Below, piece by piece: positions 6,320-7,198 of a stretch of 7,198 nucleotides of DNA. The DNA comes from Bordetella parapertussis. GTDB lineage: Bacteria; Pseudomonadota; Gammaproteobacteria; Burkholderiales; CAIKXV01. The position numbers were made by a program, and so were the translations under genes. The notes under the pieces were generated by a model, which made no database searches, was not told where the DNA came from, and was given only the letters and a program-made list of their open reading frames with translations. Each line of letters begins with the position of its first letter. Positions within the stretch are counted from its first letter, which is position 1. Where the stretch lies: the NCBI GenBank assembly GCA_945877995.1, contig CAMDXD010000203.1:1-7198 (forward strand). The letters run 5' to 3'.

Positions 6320-7071
6320 CAGCGGAACATGTCCATGGATTTCGGCCGCAGCAGCTCGCGCCCGTTGCCGTCGCGCCGGTCGTAGGGAACGCCGCGCGCA
6401 TGGATCACCGGCCGGCCCTCGTCGGCCTGGCCCATCAGCAGCGAGGCTGCCGCGGCGAGTTCGTCCGCAACCGCGACCTCCGTGGTCCGGAGTTCACGGC
6501 CGAAGCGGTCGCGCCGGCCGCGCAGGTCCACCACCCCGGGCAACCCGGCGACACCGAGTGCCGTGCCGGTCACGCCGTTGCGCCAGGCGCGACCGAAACT
6601 GTCGTTGACGATCACGCCGAAGTCGGCGACATCGGCGAGCGCCGCGCGCAGCGCCCTGCAGCTCGCGTCGGGATCTTCCGGCAGCAGCAGTACATGTTCG
6701 CCCCCGGCATCCACGTTCGACATGTCGATGCCGGCGTTGGCCATGATCCAGCCACGGCGGTGTTCGACGACGATCACGTCGCGCTTTGCACGCAGCACGT
6801 CGACCGACTCGCGCAGCACGAGCTCGATCAGCCTGGGATCCTTGCGCGTGACGGCTGCGAGTTCCCGCGCGCGAGCCGACGGCTCGACGCTGGACAGTGC
6901 GACCCGGCGGCCTTCGCTCTTCGACACTACCTTCTGTGCGACAACCAGCACGTCGCCGTCGGCCGGCCGGATGCTGCTGCGTGCCAGAGCCTCCCGTACC
7001 AGCCGTGCAAGGTCGTCGCCCGCGGCGACTTCCGGCATGCCTTCGAGCGCAGTGAGGGTCAGCGACGGCAT
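6319..7071 (-). CDS. cofE: CofE-type coenzyme F420-0:L-glutamate ligase
   Basis: The 250-residue GTP-dependent ligase adds the first gamma-linked glutamates to F420-0. Motifs are LEGMPEVAAGDDLARLV (9-25), DGDVLVVAQKVVSKSEGR (38-55), ANAGIDMSNVD (111-121), VNDSFGRAWRNGVTGTALG (155-173) and LRGRRDRFGR (183-192). This is the single-domain archaeal-type form; the C-terminal nitroreductase-like domain of actinobacterial FbiB is absent. The ATG at 7071-7069 is preferred because GMPEV falls about 11 residues in, as is normal for the family. No ATG, GTG or TTG occurs in frame in the 55-bp gap upstream. No convincing Shine-Dalgarno precedes the start, so it may be read by coupling to the preceding gene. 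It is the first recognisable gene of the F420 operon, with its stop sharing a base with the cofD start. Confidence 0.95.
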   Translation of the reverse strand: MPSLTLTALEGMPEVAAGDDLARLVREALARSSIRPADGDVLVVAQKVVSKSEGRRVALSSVEPSARARELAAVTRKDPRLIELVLRESVDVLRAKRDVIVVEHRRGWIMANAGIDMSNVDAGGEHVLLLPEDPDASCRALRAALADVADFGVIVNDSFGRAWRNGVTGTALGVAGLPGVVDLRGRRDRFGRELRTTEVAVADELAAAASLLMGQADEGRPVIHARGVPYDRRDGNGRELLRPKSMDMFR

Positions 7072-7090
7072 CGCGGCGGTCGTCGGGGGC

Positions 7091-7126
7091 GTGGGCGCGT
7101 TCGGACGCTTTCGGGCGCGTTCGGGC
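7091..7126. repeat. Short 10-bp tandem repeat in the gap before cofE
   Basis: Consecutive 10-bp units read GTGGGCGCGT (7091-7100), TCGGACGCTT (7101-7110), TCGGGCGCGT (7111-7120) and the start of a fourth, TCGGGC (7121-7126). The 12-mer GGGCGCGTTCGG occurs exactly twice, at 7093-7104 and 7113-7124. The array fills most of the 55 bp between the upstream stop codon and cofE. A 10-bp period is one helical turn, so a binding site is conceivable, but slippage in GC-rich DNA explains it equally well. Confidence 0.45.
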
Positions 7127-7198
7127 TCAGGGCCGCGGCAGGCCGGTGATGCGGATGCCCGAGCCGGGGATCTTGTAGCGCTTGTTGATCGCGATCAG
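7127..7198 (-). CDS. C-terminal end of an unrecognised protein upstream of cofE
   Basis: The last 23 codons of a gene enter from the right edge and end at TGA (7129-7127). The visible residues include INKRYKIPGSGIRITGLPRP. The frame is the one open up to the window edge, and the basic, glycine/proline-containing tail looks like real protein, but I cannot assign a family from so little. Its position 55 bp upstream of cofE on the same strand suggests membership of the F420 operon, so it might be another F420 gene or an F420-using enzyme. That is only an inference. Confidence 0.55.
   Translation of the reverse strand: MIAINKRYKIPGSGIRITGLPRP

Overview
The window is very GC-rich, densely packed and free of RNA genes and mobile elements. 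Its gene content (a tripartite tricarboxylate transport 'Bug'-type binding protein, an aminocarboxymuconate-decarboxylase-like amidohydrolase and coenzyme F420 biosynthesis genes) fits a soil or aquatic betaproteobacterium, most likely of the Burkholderiales. That assignment is an inference from gene families and base composition.

Layout from left to right. (1) Positions 1-529, minus strand: the N-terminal 176 residues of a tetratricopeptide-repeat protein, cut by the window edge. (2) Positions 606-4632: two short divergent gene pairs around a 91-bp intergenic region. On the minus strand are a Bug-type solute-binding protein and a two-domain cupin. On the plus strand are a metal-dependent amidohydrolase of the ACMSD family and an asparaginase-fold amidohydrolase. 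The mix of an importer component, a metal-binding cupin, a decarboxylase/hydrolase and an amide hydrolase looks like a small catabolic cluster for an imported carboxylated, amide-bearing compound; the substrate is unknown. (3) Positions 4709-7071, minus strand: a tight cofE-cofD-cofC operon for the late steps of coenzyme F420 synthesis. CofC makes the activated phosphoester, CofD joins it to the deazaflavin Fo, and CofE adds the glutamate tail. The Fo synthase genes (cofG/cofH or fbiC) are not in the window. (4) Positions 7127-7198, minus strand: the last 23 codons of an upstream gene I do not recognise.

The most notable points are these. The asparaginase-like protein has Ala where the family has the invariant Asp of its THGTDT motif, and the region of the second amino-group-binding residue is also rebuilt, so its substrate is probably not asparagine. 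cofD and cofC lie in the same reading frame, separated only by one TGA codon that is followed at once by a TTG start. The asparaginase and cofC genes converge on a large imperfect hairpin whose loop holds the cofC stop codon.
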